Assembly: GCA_032111745.1 (NCBI GenBank)
Contig: JAULUH010000118.1
Span: 1 to 14,842 of the forward strand
Length of the DNA stretch: 14,842 nt
Source of the DNA: JAULUH01 sp032111745
GTDB lineage: Bacteria; Chloroflexota; Anaerolineae; JAAEKA01
Reading direction: 5' to 3'
Below, piece by piece: positions 1-6,029 of this stretch; positions within the stretch are counted from its first letter, which is position 1, and every line of letters starts with the position of its first letter. Below the pieces are notes generated by a model, which worked only from the letters and a program-made list of their open reading frames with translations, ran no database searches and was not told where the DNA came from. Made by a program: the position numbers and the translations under genes.

Positions 1-8
1 AAGACATG

Positions 9-383
9 TCAATCATCGGCGCCGGACGCGGCTGCCGTGGCAGGCATGGTGGCCAGCCTGGCCTCGAGATCAACCATCTCGTGCTGCAGCCTTGAGATCT
101 GCTCGGACATGCGCAGAATGACCTCGACGGCAGCCAGGTTAACCCCCAGGCTGTCCATCAGCTGGCGGACCTGGTGCATGAGCTGCACGTCGCGCTGCGA
201 ATAGAGGCGCCGGCCGGAGATCCGGGCCGGGCTGACCAGGCCCTCTTCCTCGTAGCGCCGCAGGGTCTGAGGGTGCAGCTCAAGCAAGCGTGCGGCGACG
301 CCAATCGTGTAGCGGGGCTCATCCAGATTCAGGCGGCGAGCCGTTAGGTCGATCTTGATTTCCTCTACAATCATGGCTCGCAT
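9..383 (-). CDS. hspR: HspR-like MerR-family heat-shock repressor
   Basis: This 124-residue protein is a MerR-type DNA-binding regulator of the HspR kind, which represses chaperone genes and is relieved under heat stress. The sequence shows the MerR winged-helix start (YTIGVAARLLELHPQTLRRYEEEGLVSP, about residues 25-52, split here as YTIGVAARLLELHP then QTLRRYEEEGLVSP), followed by the wing with SGRRLYSQRDV and a C-terminal helix (about 85-112) rich in E, R and L that fits a dimer coiled coil. There is no Cys-based effector site. The start codon at 383 lies 4 bases after the dnaJ stop, so the two are almost certainly co-transcribed and translationally coupled. An alternative ATG at 374 is possible. 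HspR next to a dnaJ is the classic arrangement in Actinobacteria and related lineages; dnaK and grpE are not in this window. The product probably controls its own promoter upstream of dnaJ. Family assignment is firm; regulatory targets are inferred. Confidence 0.9.
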   Translation of the reverse strand: MRAMIVEEIKIDLTARRLNLDEPRYTIGVAARLLELHPQTLRRYEEEGLVSPARISGRRLYSQRDVQLMHQVRQLMDSLGVNLAAVEVILRMSEQISRLQHEMVDLEARLATMPATAAASGADD

Positions 384-387
384 GACG

Positions 388-1344
388 TCACGACCTACCG
401 GCTGATCGCGCTTGATCCAGGCTGGCCAGCTCGCGAAATAACTCGCGCTCCCGGTCCGACAGGTCCTTAGGTAAGTGGACGCGGGCCTTCATGAGCAGGT
501 TGCCACGCTGGCTGGGGTTGCGCAGGTTGGGCATTCCCTGACCGCGCAGTCGAAACAACTGGCCTGGCTGGGTCCCCTCGGGAATCTTCAGCGAGCCTCG
601 CCCGGTCAAGGTTGGCACAGATACCTCGCCGCCGAGCACGGCAGTGTAAAGGTCGATGGGAAATTCCCCGCGCAGATCGTCGCCGTCGCGCTCAAAAACA
701 GGGTGGGGCAGGATCTCGGTCACCAGGTAGAGGTCACCGCCGGGGCCGCCAGCAGTCCCGGGATAGCCCTCGCCGGCGACGCGGACCCTGGAGCCGGTGC
801 GCACGCCGGGGGGGATCTTCACTTCCAACCGGCGGCCATCAATGGACAGCAAGCGTTGCGTGCCGTGAAAGGCTTCCTCCAGCGTGACCTGGAGTGGGTA
901 CTCGACGTCTTGCCCACGGCGGGGACGCGGCGGGGCCGAGCTTGGTGTGCGGTACGGGCTGCCGCCGCCGAAGATGGTCTGGAAAAAATCTGAGAATCCC
1001 CCTTGCTGGAACAGGTCCTCCACGTCGGCATAGTCGACGCGCACCCTGGTGCCTCCGGGAGTAGCCGTCGTCCACTGGCTCCAGTCAAACCCAGTCGGAT
1101 CCTGGCCTGTGCGCTGGTATGCCTGCCAGTTCATGCCCAGCTGGTCATATTTCTGTCGTTTCTCGGGGTCACTCAGAACCTCGTAGGCCTCATTGATCTC
1201 CTTGAACCGTTCCTCGGCCTGCTTATTGCCCGGGTTTACATCCGGGTGGTACTGGCGCGCCAGCTTGCGGTAGGTTTTCTTGATCTCCTTTTCGTCTGCG
1301 CTCTTGTCGACACCCAATACCCTATAATAGTCCTTGTATTCCAT
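388..1344 (-). CDS. dnaJ: DnaJ/CbpA-type class B J-domain co-chaperone
   Basis: This 318-residue protein is an Hsp40 co-chaperone that delivers substrates to DnaK and stimulates its ATPase. The J domain occupies residues 1-70, with the essential HPD triad at residues 33-35 in QYHPDVNPG. A Gly/Phe/Gln-type linker follows (about 70-160, including two runs of GGG). The substrate-binding C-terminal domains I and II follow (about 160-310; GQDVEYPLQVTLEEAFHG, then IPEGTQPGQLFRLRGQGMP). The CxxCxGxG zinc-finger repeats of class A DnaJ are absent, so it is class B (CbpA-like). The reading frame stays open to 1404, but the promoter -10 at 1395-1400 places the transcript start near 1388, so the ATG at 1344 (MEYKDYYRVLGV) is chosen; it also matches the family start. 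It leads a two-gene operon with hspR. Confidence 0.95.
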   Translation of the reverse strand: MEYKDYYRVLGVDKSADEKEIKKTYRKLARQYHPDVNPGNKQAEERFKEINEAYEVLSDPEKRQKYDQLGMNWQAYQRTGQDPTGFDWSQWTTATPGGTRVRVDYADVEDLFQQGGFSDFFQTIFGGGSPYRTPSSAPPRPRRGQDVEYPLQVTLEEAFHGTQRLLSIDGRRLEVKIPPGVRTGSRVRVAGEGYPGTAGGPGGDLYLVTEILPHPVFERDGDDLRGEFPIDLYTAVLGGEVSVPTLTGRGSLKIPEGTQPGQLFRLRGQGMPNLRNPSQRGNLLMKARVHLPKDLSDRERELFRELASLDQARSAGRS

Positions 1345-1394
1345 AGAGGAGCCTATGTGCTGAGCCTCTCTTTTTTGCTGGTTCCTGCACCTCG

Positions 1395-1423
1395 ATTCTA
1401 GCACCTGAGTCGTCGCTTGTCAA
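1395..1423 (-). promoter_or_regulatory. Sigma-70 type promoter for dnaJ-hspR
   Basis: On the minus strand a perfect -35 TTGACA (1418-1423) is followed, after exactly 17 bases, by a -10 TAGAAT (1395-1400; 5 of 6 to consensus). Transcription would start near 1388 and give a leader of about 44 bases before the dnaJ ATG at 1344. A vegetative promoter next to a repressor-type operator fits a heat-shock operon controlled by repression rather than by an alternative sigma factor. Seen directly; activity is inferred. Confidence 0.75.
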
Positions 1424-1427
1424 TGGA

Positions 1428-1458
1428 CTTGACTACCTTAGCTCAAAGTCTAGCTCAA
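1428..1458 (-). promoter_or_regulatory. Candidate HspR operator (HAIR-like) with TTGAGCTA repeats
   Basis: Just upstream of the dnaJ -35, the minus strand carries TTGAGCTA twice in direct repeat (1451-1458 and 1439-1446, 12 bases apart), then AGTCAAG at 1428-1434. The inner pair, TTTGAGC and AGTCAAG, is arranged head to head like the HspR target HAIR (CTTGAGT, seven bases, ACTCAAG), but the left arm is shifted by one base and both arms carry mismatches. The position beside the promoter of an hspR operon supports the call. The match is imperfect, so confidence is modest. Confidence 0.4.
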
Positions 1459-1471
1459 CTCTAACACCGCC

Positions 1472-1501
1472 TTGCTCTGCCACTGGGGCCTGTGGTAGAA
1501 T
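1472..1501 (+). promoter_or_regulatory. Possible promoter for lipid kinase-xseAB operon
   Basis: TTGCTC (1472-1477; only the TTG part matches the -35 consensus), an 18-base spacer and TAGAAT (1496-1501) lie upstream of the lipid kinase gene and face away from the dnaJ promoter. If used, it rules out a translation start at 1500. The -35 is weak. Confidence 0.4.
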
Positions 1502-1568
1502 GCGCAGAGTTCGAGGGCAGAAGATCAACATGCTCGCCAGGTGGCGGGGCAGCCATGTGAAGTGGGTA

Positions 1569-2534
1569 ATGCGCGTCTTACTAGTTTACAATCCGGTAGC
1601 CGGCCAGCAACGCTCCCGTGAGGATCTTGTGCGGGCTGTTGCCGAATTGGAGGGGGGCGGTTGGTCAGTGGACGTCGTGGCGACAGCGGGACCAGGTGAT
1701 ACGGCCAGGCAGGCCTACCAGGGTGCGACTACGGAGCACGACGCAATCGTGGTCGTGGGTGGTGACGGCACGGTGCAACAGGCCGTCAACGGCCTGTTGC
1801 TGGCCAAGGAAGAGGGATATGCACCACCAGCCCTGGGGATTCTGCCGGCAGGCACGGCCAATGTGCTGGCCCATGACCTGGGGCTGCCGGCACCACCTTT
1901 CGATCGTGGTCGCACGTTGCCGGCAGCTGCGCGCCTCCTTGTGCAGTCTAGCCCGGTGTGGGTTGACGTGGGCCGAGCCACTATTGAGCAGGAGACACGC
2001 AGTTTCATGTGTTGGGCCGGCATCGGACTCGACGCGGCGATCACGGCCGAGGTGATGGCCTATCCCAAGCTGAAGCAGCGGCTAGGCCCGCCGTTCTTTC
2101 TGCTGACTGCAGCACTGCATATCGCCCAGACCCATCAGGAGCCAATGTTCAAGGTGCAGGCCGATGGCGAGACGTGGGAGGAGCGGGGGGCTCTGCTTGC
2201 TGTGAGCAATATCCCTAGCTATGCCCTGGTTCTGAAGATGGCACCGTCAGCCCGAATCGATGATGGCTGGCTAGATGTGACGTTGTTTCGTTATCGGAAC
2301 TGGCTGGACGGCGCGCGCAAGCTGGTGGCAGCTTCCTCTGGCCGTCACATCGAGGCCTCGGACATTGTCTATACCCAGGCCCGGCACCTAGTGATCGAAG
2401 GCGATCCGCCGCAGTATGTACACCTCGACGCCGAGCCCTTTGGCCGGACGCCGGTCACGATTGAGGTGATGCCCCGGGCATTGCCTCTGCTCGTTCCGCC
2501 CACTCCAGCGGCGGAGCGCGTGCTGAGCGCCTGA
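1569..2534 (+). CDS. Diacylglycerol kinase-like lipid kinase (DAGK_cat/YegS/LCB5 family)
   Basis: This 321-residue protein belongs to the family that phosphorylates diacylglycerol, sphingoid bases or related lipids at the membrane using ATP. The N-terminus (MRVLLVYNPVAGQQRS) holds the nucleotide-binding start of the fold. The hallmark VVVGGDGTVQQAVNGLL lies at about residues 58-74, and LGILPAGTANVLAHDLGLP at about 93-111, both strongly conserved in DAGK_cat proteins. The C-terminal half is the beta-sandwich lipid-binding part. The length is usual for bacterial YegS/DgkB proteins. The frame is open back to 1500, but that codon overlaps a likely -10 box. The ATG at 1569 starts at the conserved RVLLVYNP; a GTG at 1557 is an alternative. 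xseA follows 29 bases after the stop, so it is probably in the same operon. The lipid substrate cannot be told from sequence. Confidence 0.88.
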   Translation: MRVLLVYNPVAGQQRSREDLVRAVAELEGGGWSVDVVATAGPGDTARQAYQGATTEHDAIVVVGGDGTVQQAVNGLLLAKEEGYAPPALGILPAGTANVLAHDLGLPAPPFDRGRTLPAAARLLVQSSPVWVDVGRATIEQETRSFMCWAGIGLDAAITAEVMAYPKLKQRLGPPFFLLTAALHIAQTHQEPMFKVQADGETWEERGALLAVSNIPSYALVLKMAPSARIDDGWLDVTLFRYRNWLDGARKLVAASSGRHIEASDIVYTQARHLVIEGDPPQYVHLDAEPFGRTPVTIEVMPRALPLLVPPTPAAERVLSA

Positions 2535-2563
2535 GTGGGGGACAAGGTCCCTGGAGACCGCGT

Positions 2564-3772
2564 ATGCTGACCGTCTCACAGTTGGTGGCTTATCTCAAGC
2601 AGGTCTTGCACCAGGATGCGGGCCTAACCGATATCTGGCTGCAGGGGGAGATCAGTAATTTTAAACGGGCGACGTCTGGCCACTGGTATTTCACCTTGAA
2701 GGATAGCGGTGCAGTCATGCCGTGTGTGATGTGGCGCAACGATACCCAGCGGCTGGCGCAGCTGCCGGCAGACGGCGACCGGGTCGTGATTCACGGCTAT
2801 GTGTCGCTGTATGAAGCTCAAGGCAAGGTGCAGTTCTACGCTGACGATCTGCAGCCGGTCGGCGCGGGGCTGCTGTACCAGGAATTTGCGGCGCTCAAGG
2901 CCAGGCTGGCCGCCGAGGGGCTATTCGCTGCGGAACGTAAACGACCACTGCCAGCCTGGTCGCACCGGATTGGCGTGGTGACCTCCCGCGAGGCCGCGGC
3001 GCTGCGCGATATTCTGCGCACCTTGAGTGCGCGTTTTCCACTGGTGGAGGTGGTGCTGGCTCCAGCGGCGGTGCAGGGGGTAGATGCCCCGGGCCAGATC
3101 GTGGCGGCGATCGAGCGGTTGAACTGGTGGTCGGCGGAAGTCGAGCCAGTGGACGCGATCCTGGTGGCTCGCGGTGGCGGATCGATTGAGGAGCTGTGGG
3201 CATTCAACGACGAGCGGGTGGTGCGGGCGGTGGCCGGCAGTGCCGTGCCGGTGATCAGCGGCGTGGGCCATGAGACCGACTTCACCCTGGTTGACCTGGC
3301 GGCCGACTGGCGCGCGCCAACGCCGACTGCGGCGGCGGCGGCAGCAGTGCCTGACAGAGCTGAACTGGGCCAGCAGATGGCGGTGTTGCGCGACCGCCTC
3401 GAGCGGGCGATTGGCAACCGGCTGGTGGAGGAGCGGCAGCTACTGGAGCAAGCCCGGCGGGCGATGCTGCGGGAATCTCCGGAGCGCCAGTTTGCCGGCC
3501 GGCGCCAGCGGGTGGACGAGCTTAGCCAGGCCTTAGCCCGGTCGATGGGGCACCGCCTGGCTTTGCAGGAAGTACGGGTTTCCGGGCTGCGCGAGCGCCT
3601 GGTGGGACTGGATCCGCAGCGGGTGCTGGGGCGCGGCTACGCCATCGTGCGACGGCCTGCCACGGGAGAGGTGGTGACGGCAGCTCACCAGGTGACCATC
3701 GGTGACCCCTTGCAGATCACCGTGCGCGATGGAAGCATCGACAGCATCGTGACTGGCACCGATCAACAGTAA
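2564..3772 (+). CDS. xseA: Exodeoxyribonuclease VII large subunit
   Basis: This 402-residue protein is the catalytic subunit of exonuclease VII, which degrades single-stranded DNA from both ends in mismatch repair and damage processing and works with several XseB copies. The N-terminal OB-fold (about residues 1-100) contains LTDIWLQGEISNFKRATSGHWYFTLKD, seen as IWLQGEISNFKR and GHWYFTLKD. The catalytic region carries IGVVTSREAAALRDIL, then ARGGGSIEELWAFNDE, and the signature SGVGHETD at residues 232-239, followed by DLAADWRAPTPTAAA. The C-terminus has a shortened coiled coil and the RVLGRGYAIVRRP motif. It is somewhat shorter than the about 450 residues of well-known homologues, mainly in the coiled coil. 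A GGAG at 2553-2556 sits 7 bases before the ATG. xseB follows after 14 bases. Confidence 0.97.
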   Translation: MLTVSQLVAYLKQVLHQDAGLTDIWLQGEISNFKRATSGHWYFTLKDSGAVMPCVMWRNDTQRLAQLPADGDRVVIHGYVSLYEAQGKVQFYADDLQPVGAGLLYQEFAALKARLAAEGLFAAERKRPLPAWSHRIGVVTSREAAALRDILRTLSARFPLVEVVLAPAAVQGVDAPGQIVAAIERLNWWSAEVEPVDAILVARGGGSIEELWAFNDERVVRAVAGSAVPVISGVGHETDFTLVDLAADWRAPTPTAAAAAAVPDRAELGQQMAVLRDRLERAIGNRLVEERQLLEQARRAMLRESPERQFAGRRQRVDELSQALARSMGHRLALQEVRVSGLRERLVGLDPQRVLGRGYAIVRRPATGEVVTAAHQVTIGDPLQITVRDGSIDSIVTGTDQQ

Positions 3773-3786
3773 GGGAGATGGTGGCT

Positions 3787-4008
3787 ATGGATGAACTGAC
3801 CTTTGAGCAGGCTTACGCAGAGTTAGAGCGGGCAGTACAGACTCTGGAGAGTGGAGAGCTCTCCCTGGCCGAGGCCCTGGCGGCGTTCGAACGCGGCATG
3901 CGGCTAGCCGAGCTGTGCGACAGGCAGCTGGATGCGGCCGAGCTACGGGTTCGGCAAATCGTTGCCGACGCAGCGGGCGGCCTTCAGGCCGTAGAGCTGC
4001 CCACGTAG
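3787..4008 (+). CDS. xseB: Exodeoxyribonuclease VII small subunit
   Basis: This 73-residue helical protein is the small subunit that binds XseA to form exonuclease VII. The sequence LTFEQAYAELERAVQTLESG and the following LSLAEALAAFERGMRLAELC are typical of XseB, as is the two-helix hairpin layout. There is also an ATG at 3778, but the ribosome-binding site AGGGAG (3772-3777) abuts it directly; it is 9 bases before the ATG at 3787, which is therefore chosen and gives MDELTFEQ. The gene is the last of the lipid kinase-xseA-xseB operon. No convincing U-tailed terminator follows; a short palindrome (ACGGCCTCGGCCGT, 4020-4033) lies after the stop. Confidence 0.95.
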   Translation: MDELTFEQAYAELERAVQTLESGELSLAEALAAFERGMRLAELCDRQLDAAELRVRQIVADAAGGLQAVELPT

Positions 4009-4037
4009 GGCCGGGGTCGACGGCCTCGGCCGTGGTG

Positions 4038-4070
4038 GTTCACCAAAAGTTAACCCAAAATTCACCGATC
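4038..4070 (+). promoter_or_regulatory. Three 11-bp direct repeats, Pho-box/OmpR-family type operator
   Basis: Three successive 11-base units, GTTCACCAAAA (4038-4048), GTTAACCCAAA (4049-4059) and ATTCACCGATC (4060-4070), share the core TTCACC/TTAACC at identical phase. An 11-base tandem repeat of this core is the usual target layout of PhoB/PhoP-class OmpR-family regulators, and TTCACC and TTAACC cores are known from PhoP and SphR boxes. The array ends 6 bases before the -35 of the promoter at 4077-4106, the normal place for an activator. The repeat is seen directly; the regulator and signal are inferred. Confidence 0.65.
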
Positions 4071-4076
4071 ATCCTA

Positions 4077-4106
4077 TTGACAAGCATTCCGGGCGCATAG
4101 TATACT
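4077..4106 (+). promoter_or_regulatory. Sigma-70 type promoter for rubredoxin-like acidic protein
   Basis: A perfect TTGACA (4077-4082), an 18-base spacer and TATACT (4101-4106) give a strong promoter. The transcript would start near 4113, leaving about a 64-base leader before the ATG at 4177. Confidence 0.75.
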
Positions 4107-4176
4107 GCGACAAGTGCTTCGTCCGCGCGAGGACGAGTCACTGGCCGTTTTCACACACCTGGCAGGAGATGGTTTG

Positions 4177-4434
4177 ATGCCCAAGTCCCTGGAAGCCATG
4201 GAAGGCGAATGGGAGTGCATGGAGTGCGGCTATGTAGAAGAGGGCGCCTCCAGTCGTCGTCCCAAGAAATGTCCCGACTGCGGTGCTATCGCCTCGTCCT
4301 TTGAGTTCTTCGAGTACGAAGACGAAGACTGGGACGACTCCGACGAGCTCTATGAGTACGATGACGACGGCGATCTCGACGATCTCGAGGATGACCTGGA
4401 CGACGACCTGGACGACGACTACGACGACCGCTGA
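4177..4434 (+). CDS. Small rubredoxin-like zinc-ribbon protein with acidic tail
   Basis: The 85-residue product has two parts. Residues 10-45 form a Cys4 metal-binding module, C14-x2-C17-x14-C32-x2-C35, with GEWECMECGYVEEG and KKCPDCGA resembling the rubredoxin domain found at the end of rubrerythrins, so it may bind iron or zinc. Residues 46-85 are an acidic tail in which 27 of 40 residues are Asp or Glu, arranged as rough DDL/DDD repeats, and likely disordered. An AGGAG at 4164-4168 lies 8 bases before the ATG at 4177. The frame is open back to a GTG at 4114, but that codon lies at the predicted transcript start. It is a single-gene unit between its own promoter and a terminator. The function is unknown; electron transfer, metal buffering or protein binding by the tail are all possible. 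Confidence 0.8.
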   Translation: MPKSLEAMEGEWECMECGYVEEGASSRRPKKCPDCGAIASSFEFFEYEDEDWDDSDELYEYDDDGDLDDLEDDLDDDLDDDYDDR

Positions 4435-4503
4435 CGCCAGGGGTCCAGGCTGTTGTGCGCTCCGTATTGGAGACGCGCATATCCTGTGCGGCTTCTATCA
4501 ATG

Positions 4504-4532
4504 AATTGAGCCCTGCCAAGCAGGGCTCAATT
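4504..4532. terminator. Bidirectional hairpin terminator between convergent genes
   Basis: A perfect 13-bp stem (AATTGAGCCCTGC at 4504-4516 paired with 4520-4532) closes a 3-base loop (CAA). It lies between the rightward rubredoxin-like gene and the leftward LysW-like gene, about 70 and 25 bases from their ends. The T tract is weak on both strands (ATTCGTTG on plus), so termination strength is uncertain, but the position and the perfect stem fit a shared terminator. Confidence 0.75.
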
Positions 4533-4556
4533 ATTCGTTGACGGGTGGCGTGGCGC

Positions 4557-4769
4557 TCATTTGCCACGCTGGTTACGGGCTGAACGGCGGCCGAGCTTGG
4601 GGTCTTCGGAGGCGGAGCTCATCTTGAGCGGGAAGTCGACTTCCGGGGGATCAATGGATACTACTTGCAGCAGACAGTCACAGCGCGGGCAGAACAGCGT
4701 CGACTCGACTTTCAGGCTGCGGGGGATCAGCAGGGTGCCCTCGCAGAGCGGACAAGTTGTCCATGGCAT
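4557..4769 (-). CDS. LysW-like small zinc-ribbon protein
   Basis: This 70-residue protein has the metal-binding pattern C6-x2-C9-x17-C27-x2-C30, followed by LLQVVSIDPPEVDFP. That pattern and the xxVVSxDPxE stretch resemble LysW/ArgW, the amino-group carrier protein of lysine and arginine synthesis in Thermus and archaea. However, LysW ends in an acidic EDWGE-type tail whose terminal Glu carries the substrate; this protein ends in a basic tail (GRRSARNQRGK), so it cannot act as such a carrier, and no lysine genes are nearby. The ATG at 4769 (MPWTTCPLC) begins just before the first Cys pair; a GTG at 4811 is an alternative, and neither has a strong ribosome site. It is the last of a three-gene leftward group, 125 bases after the DUF1540-like gene. 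Its role is unknown. Confidence 0.65.
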   Translation of the reverse strand: MPWTTCPLCEGTLLIPRSLKVESTLFCPRCDCLLQVVSIDPPEVDFPLKMSSASEDPKLGRRSARNQRGK

Positions 4770-4894
4770 TTCTTCAGAGCCTTCGCGCCGGCCAGTCCGG
4801 CGAACTTTCACAGAAGCGGGCGGATGATTGGGGTGTGCCGCTAACCATGCTGCACTGCGAGCGGAAGAGGATGGGCCGCCACCTTGGGGTGTCC

Positions 4895-5170
4895 CTACCA
4901 GTCATCCCAGCGCCGGCGGCCGCGGATTAGCTTGTCGTCCTCGTAGTCGTCGTCCGGGATGGCCGATGCTGCTTCCTCTTCCTCCTCCTCTTCCTCGTCG
5001 GCAACCGGCTCCTCATCCCACTCGGGTTCCTCTTCATATGCGTCGAGGACTTCCTCGAACACAGCATAGGTCAGGCAAACACCCTCGTCATCGATATTGA
5101 TACGACTCGCTGAGCAGTATCCCTCATCCCAGTTTACGCAGTCTGTCATTCGGCAACGTATGGTCGGCAT
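4895..5170 (-). CDS. DUF1540-like acidic Cys-rich small protein
   Basis: The 91-residue product has an N-terminal Cys module C6-x4-C11-x7-C19-x12-C32 in MPTIRCRMTDCVNWDEGYC followed by SASRINIDDEG and VCLTY. This resembles the small DUF1540 domain, thought to bind metal. Residues 39-80 form an acidic stretch that includes eight Glu in a row, and the chain ends in basic-aromatic RGRRRWDDW. A clear AGGAG lies 7 bases before the ATG at 5170 and too close to the GTG at 5176, which decides the start. The gene starts 22 bases after the stop of the response-regulator gene, so the two form an operon. Like the rubredoxin-like protein nearby, it couples a Cys module to an acidic tail. Function is unknown. 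Confidence 0.72.
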   Translation of the reverse strand: MPTIRCRMTDCVNWDEGYCSASRINIDDEGVCLTYAVFEEVLDAYEEEPEWDEEPVADEEEEEEEEAASAIPDDDYEDDKLIRGRRRWDDW

Positions 5171-5192
5171 GGTCACGCTCCTGATGCGTGCA

Positions 5193-5840
5193 TCAGTCCT
5201 CGTCGTCTGGATTGATCAAGACGTAGCCCTGGCCGCGGACCGCCTGCACATAGTCGCGAAACTCGGGTCCAAGCCGGCGTCGCAACTGAGTGATATGGAC
5301 CTTAAGGAGGTCCGGAGTCTTGTCGTTGGTGGCCGTGTTGCCCCAGACGATACTCAAGAGCTCACGGTGGGAAACCAGCTCATTGGCATTGGCGGCGAGG
5401 TGCTGCAGGATGCGAAACTGGATCGGCGGCAGCCTGACCCAGCGCTCATCGATGGCGACACGCATGCGGCCACCGTGGATGCGCAGCTTGCCCACCTGTA
5501 GAATCTTGGTCCTGCGCGAGCGCTCCAACTCGGCCCGCAGGTGTCCTAGCAGGTTGTCCAACCTTATGCGCTCTTCTCCGGCGCCGATGTGCTCGCTATC
5601 AACTGCTGTCAGGAAGATCACAGGCAGGCGCGTGTCATGGCAGAAGGCACCGGCGAGCTGGCCAGTGTCCCGGACGAGGCAGTCCTGCTCGAGCACGATC
5701 AAGTCAGGAGACTGCGCCTCCACCTGATATCTCAAGCCATCCAGACTCGGTTGATAGGCCCCACTGGCACCATGGTCGTCGAGCAATGATCGCACCTCGC
5801 GATAGAATCGCGGGTCCGAATGCACCGTCAACACGTGCAT
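5193..5840 (-). CDS. OmpR-family regulator with degenerate shortened receiver
   Basis: The 215-residue protein has a clear C-terminal OmpR/PhoB winged helix (about residues 113-210; VRLPPIQFRILQHLAANANE, VSHRELLSIVWG, LLKVHITQLRRRLG, VRGQGYVL). The N-terminal part is receiver-like but altered. The acidic pocket is reduced to HSDP (D9), the phospho-Asp position in PDLIVLEQD holds Glu (E51), and after VIFLTA (T78) the stretch that normally contains GADDYLxKPF is missing, so the conserved Lys and about 20 residues are absent. It therefore probably does not receive phosphate from a histidine kinase; no kinase gene is adjacent. The ATG at 5840 starts at the receiver's first strand; a GTG at 5870 is an alternative. 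It leads an operon with the DUF1540-like and possibly LysW-like genes, and is divergent from the PA14 gene. Confidence 0.85.
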   Translation of the reverse strand: MHVLTVHSDPRFYREVRSLLDDHGASGAYQPSLDGLRYQVEAQSPDLIVLEQDCLVRDTGQLAGAFCHDTRLPVIFLTAVDSEHIGAGEERIRLDNLLGHLRAELERSRRTKILQVGKLRIHGGRMRVAIDERWVRLPPIQFRILQHLAANANELVSHRELLSIVWGNTATNDKTPDLLKVHITQLRRRLGPEFRDYVQAVRGQGYVLINPDDED

Positions 5841-5930
5841 AACACAACTCTTGGCATGGGCTAGTCCCACGAAGGGCGCAGCGGCAGCCAGCTGCTAAAA
5901 GATGGTCTGCCCGCTGCCCTTGGCAGCCGC

Positions 5931-5958
5931 ATTGTAACCCAATTGCGCACGTTGTCAA
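5931..5958 (-). promoter_or_regulatory. Sigma-70 type promoter for the regulator operon
   Basis: The minus strand shows a perfect TTGACA (5953-5958), a 16-base spacer and TACAAT (5931-5936). Transcription would start near 5924, about 84 bases before the ATG at 5840. An inverted repeat GCTGCC-CTT-GGCAGC (5913-5927) covers the predicted start and could be a small operator or a leader hairpin. Confidence 0.7.
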
Positions 5959-5959
5959 T

Positions 5960-5983
5960 ATGTGGCATGGCGCGTCGCCACAT
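5960..5983. promoter_or_regulatory. Palindrome between divergent promoters, candidate operator
   Basis: ATGTGGC (5960-5966) and its exact complement GCCACAT (5977-5983) flank 10 bases. The site begins 2 bases behind the minus-strand -35 and lies 17 bases before the plus-strand -35, so a bound protein could affect both the regulator operon and the PA14 gene. The neighbouring OmpR-type regulator usually would bind direct rather than inverted repeats, so the binding protein is unknown. Confidence 0.4.
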
Positions 5984-6000
5984 GTCCCGGCCGCAGCGTC

Positions 6001-6029
6001 CTGACAATCTCCTGCCTGTGTGCTATAAT
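6001..6029 (+). promoter_or_regulatory. Sigma-70 extended -10 promoter for PA14 gene
   Basis: CTGACA (6001-6006, 5 of 6 to consensus), a 17-base spacer and a perfect TATAAT (6024-6029) preceded by TGC (extended -10) form a strong promoter. The transcript would start near 6036, giving about a 68-base leader before the ATG at 6104. Confidence 0.78.

Noticed and set aside
475..993. Open frame of 172 codons on the plus strand within dnaJ
   Set aside because: Antisense to the conserved C-terminal domains of DnaJ, with no motif and no promoter.
4020..4033. Palindrome ACGGCCTCGGCCGT after xseB as a terminator
   Set aside because: Only a 5-bp stem with a 4-base loop and no T tract follows, so it is not convincing as a rho-independent terminator.
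4975..5000. CTTCCTCCTC-type microsatellite on the plus strand as a contingency repeat
   Set aside because: It encodes the poly-Glu run of the DUF1540-like protein with mixed GAG/GAA codons, so it is a coding low-complexity tract and not a clean slippage repeat.
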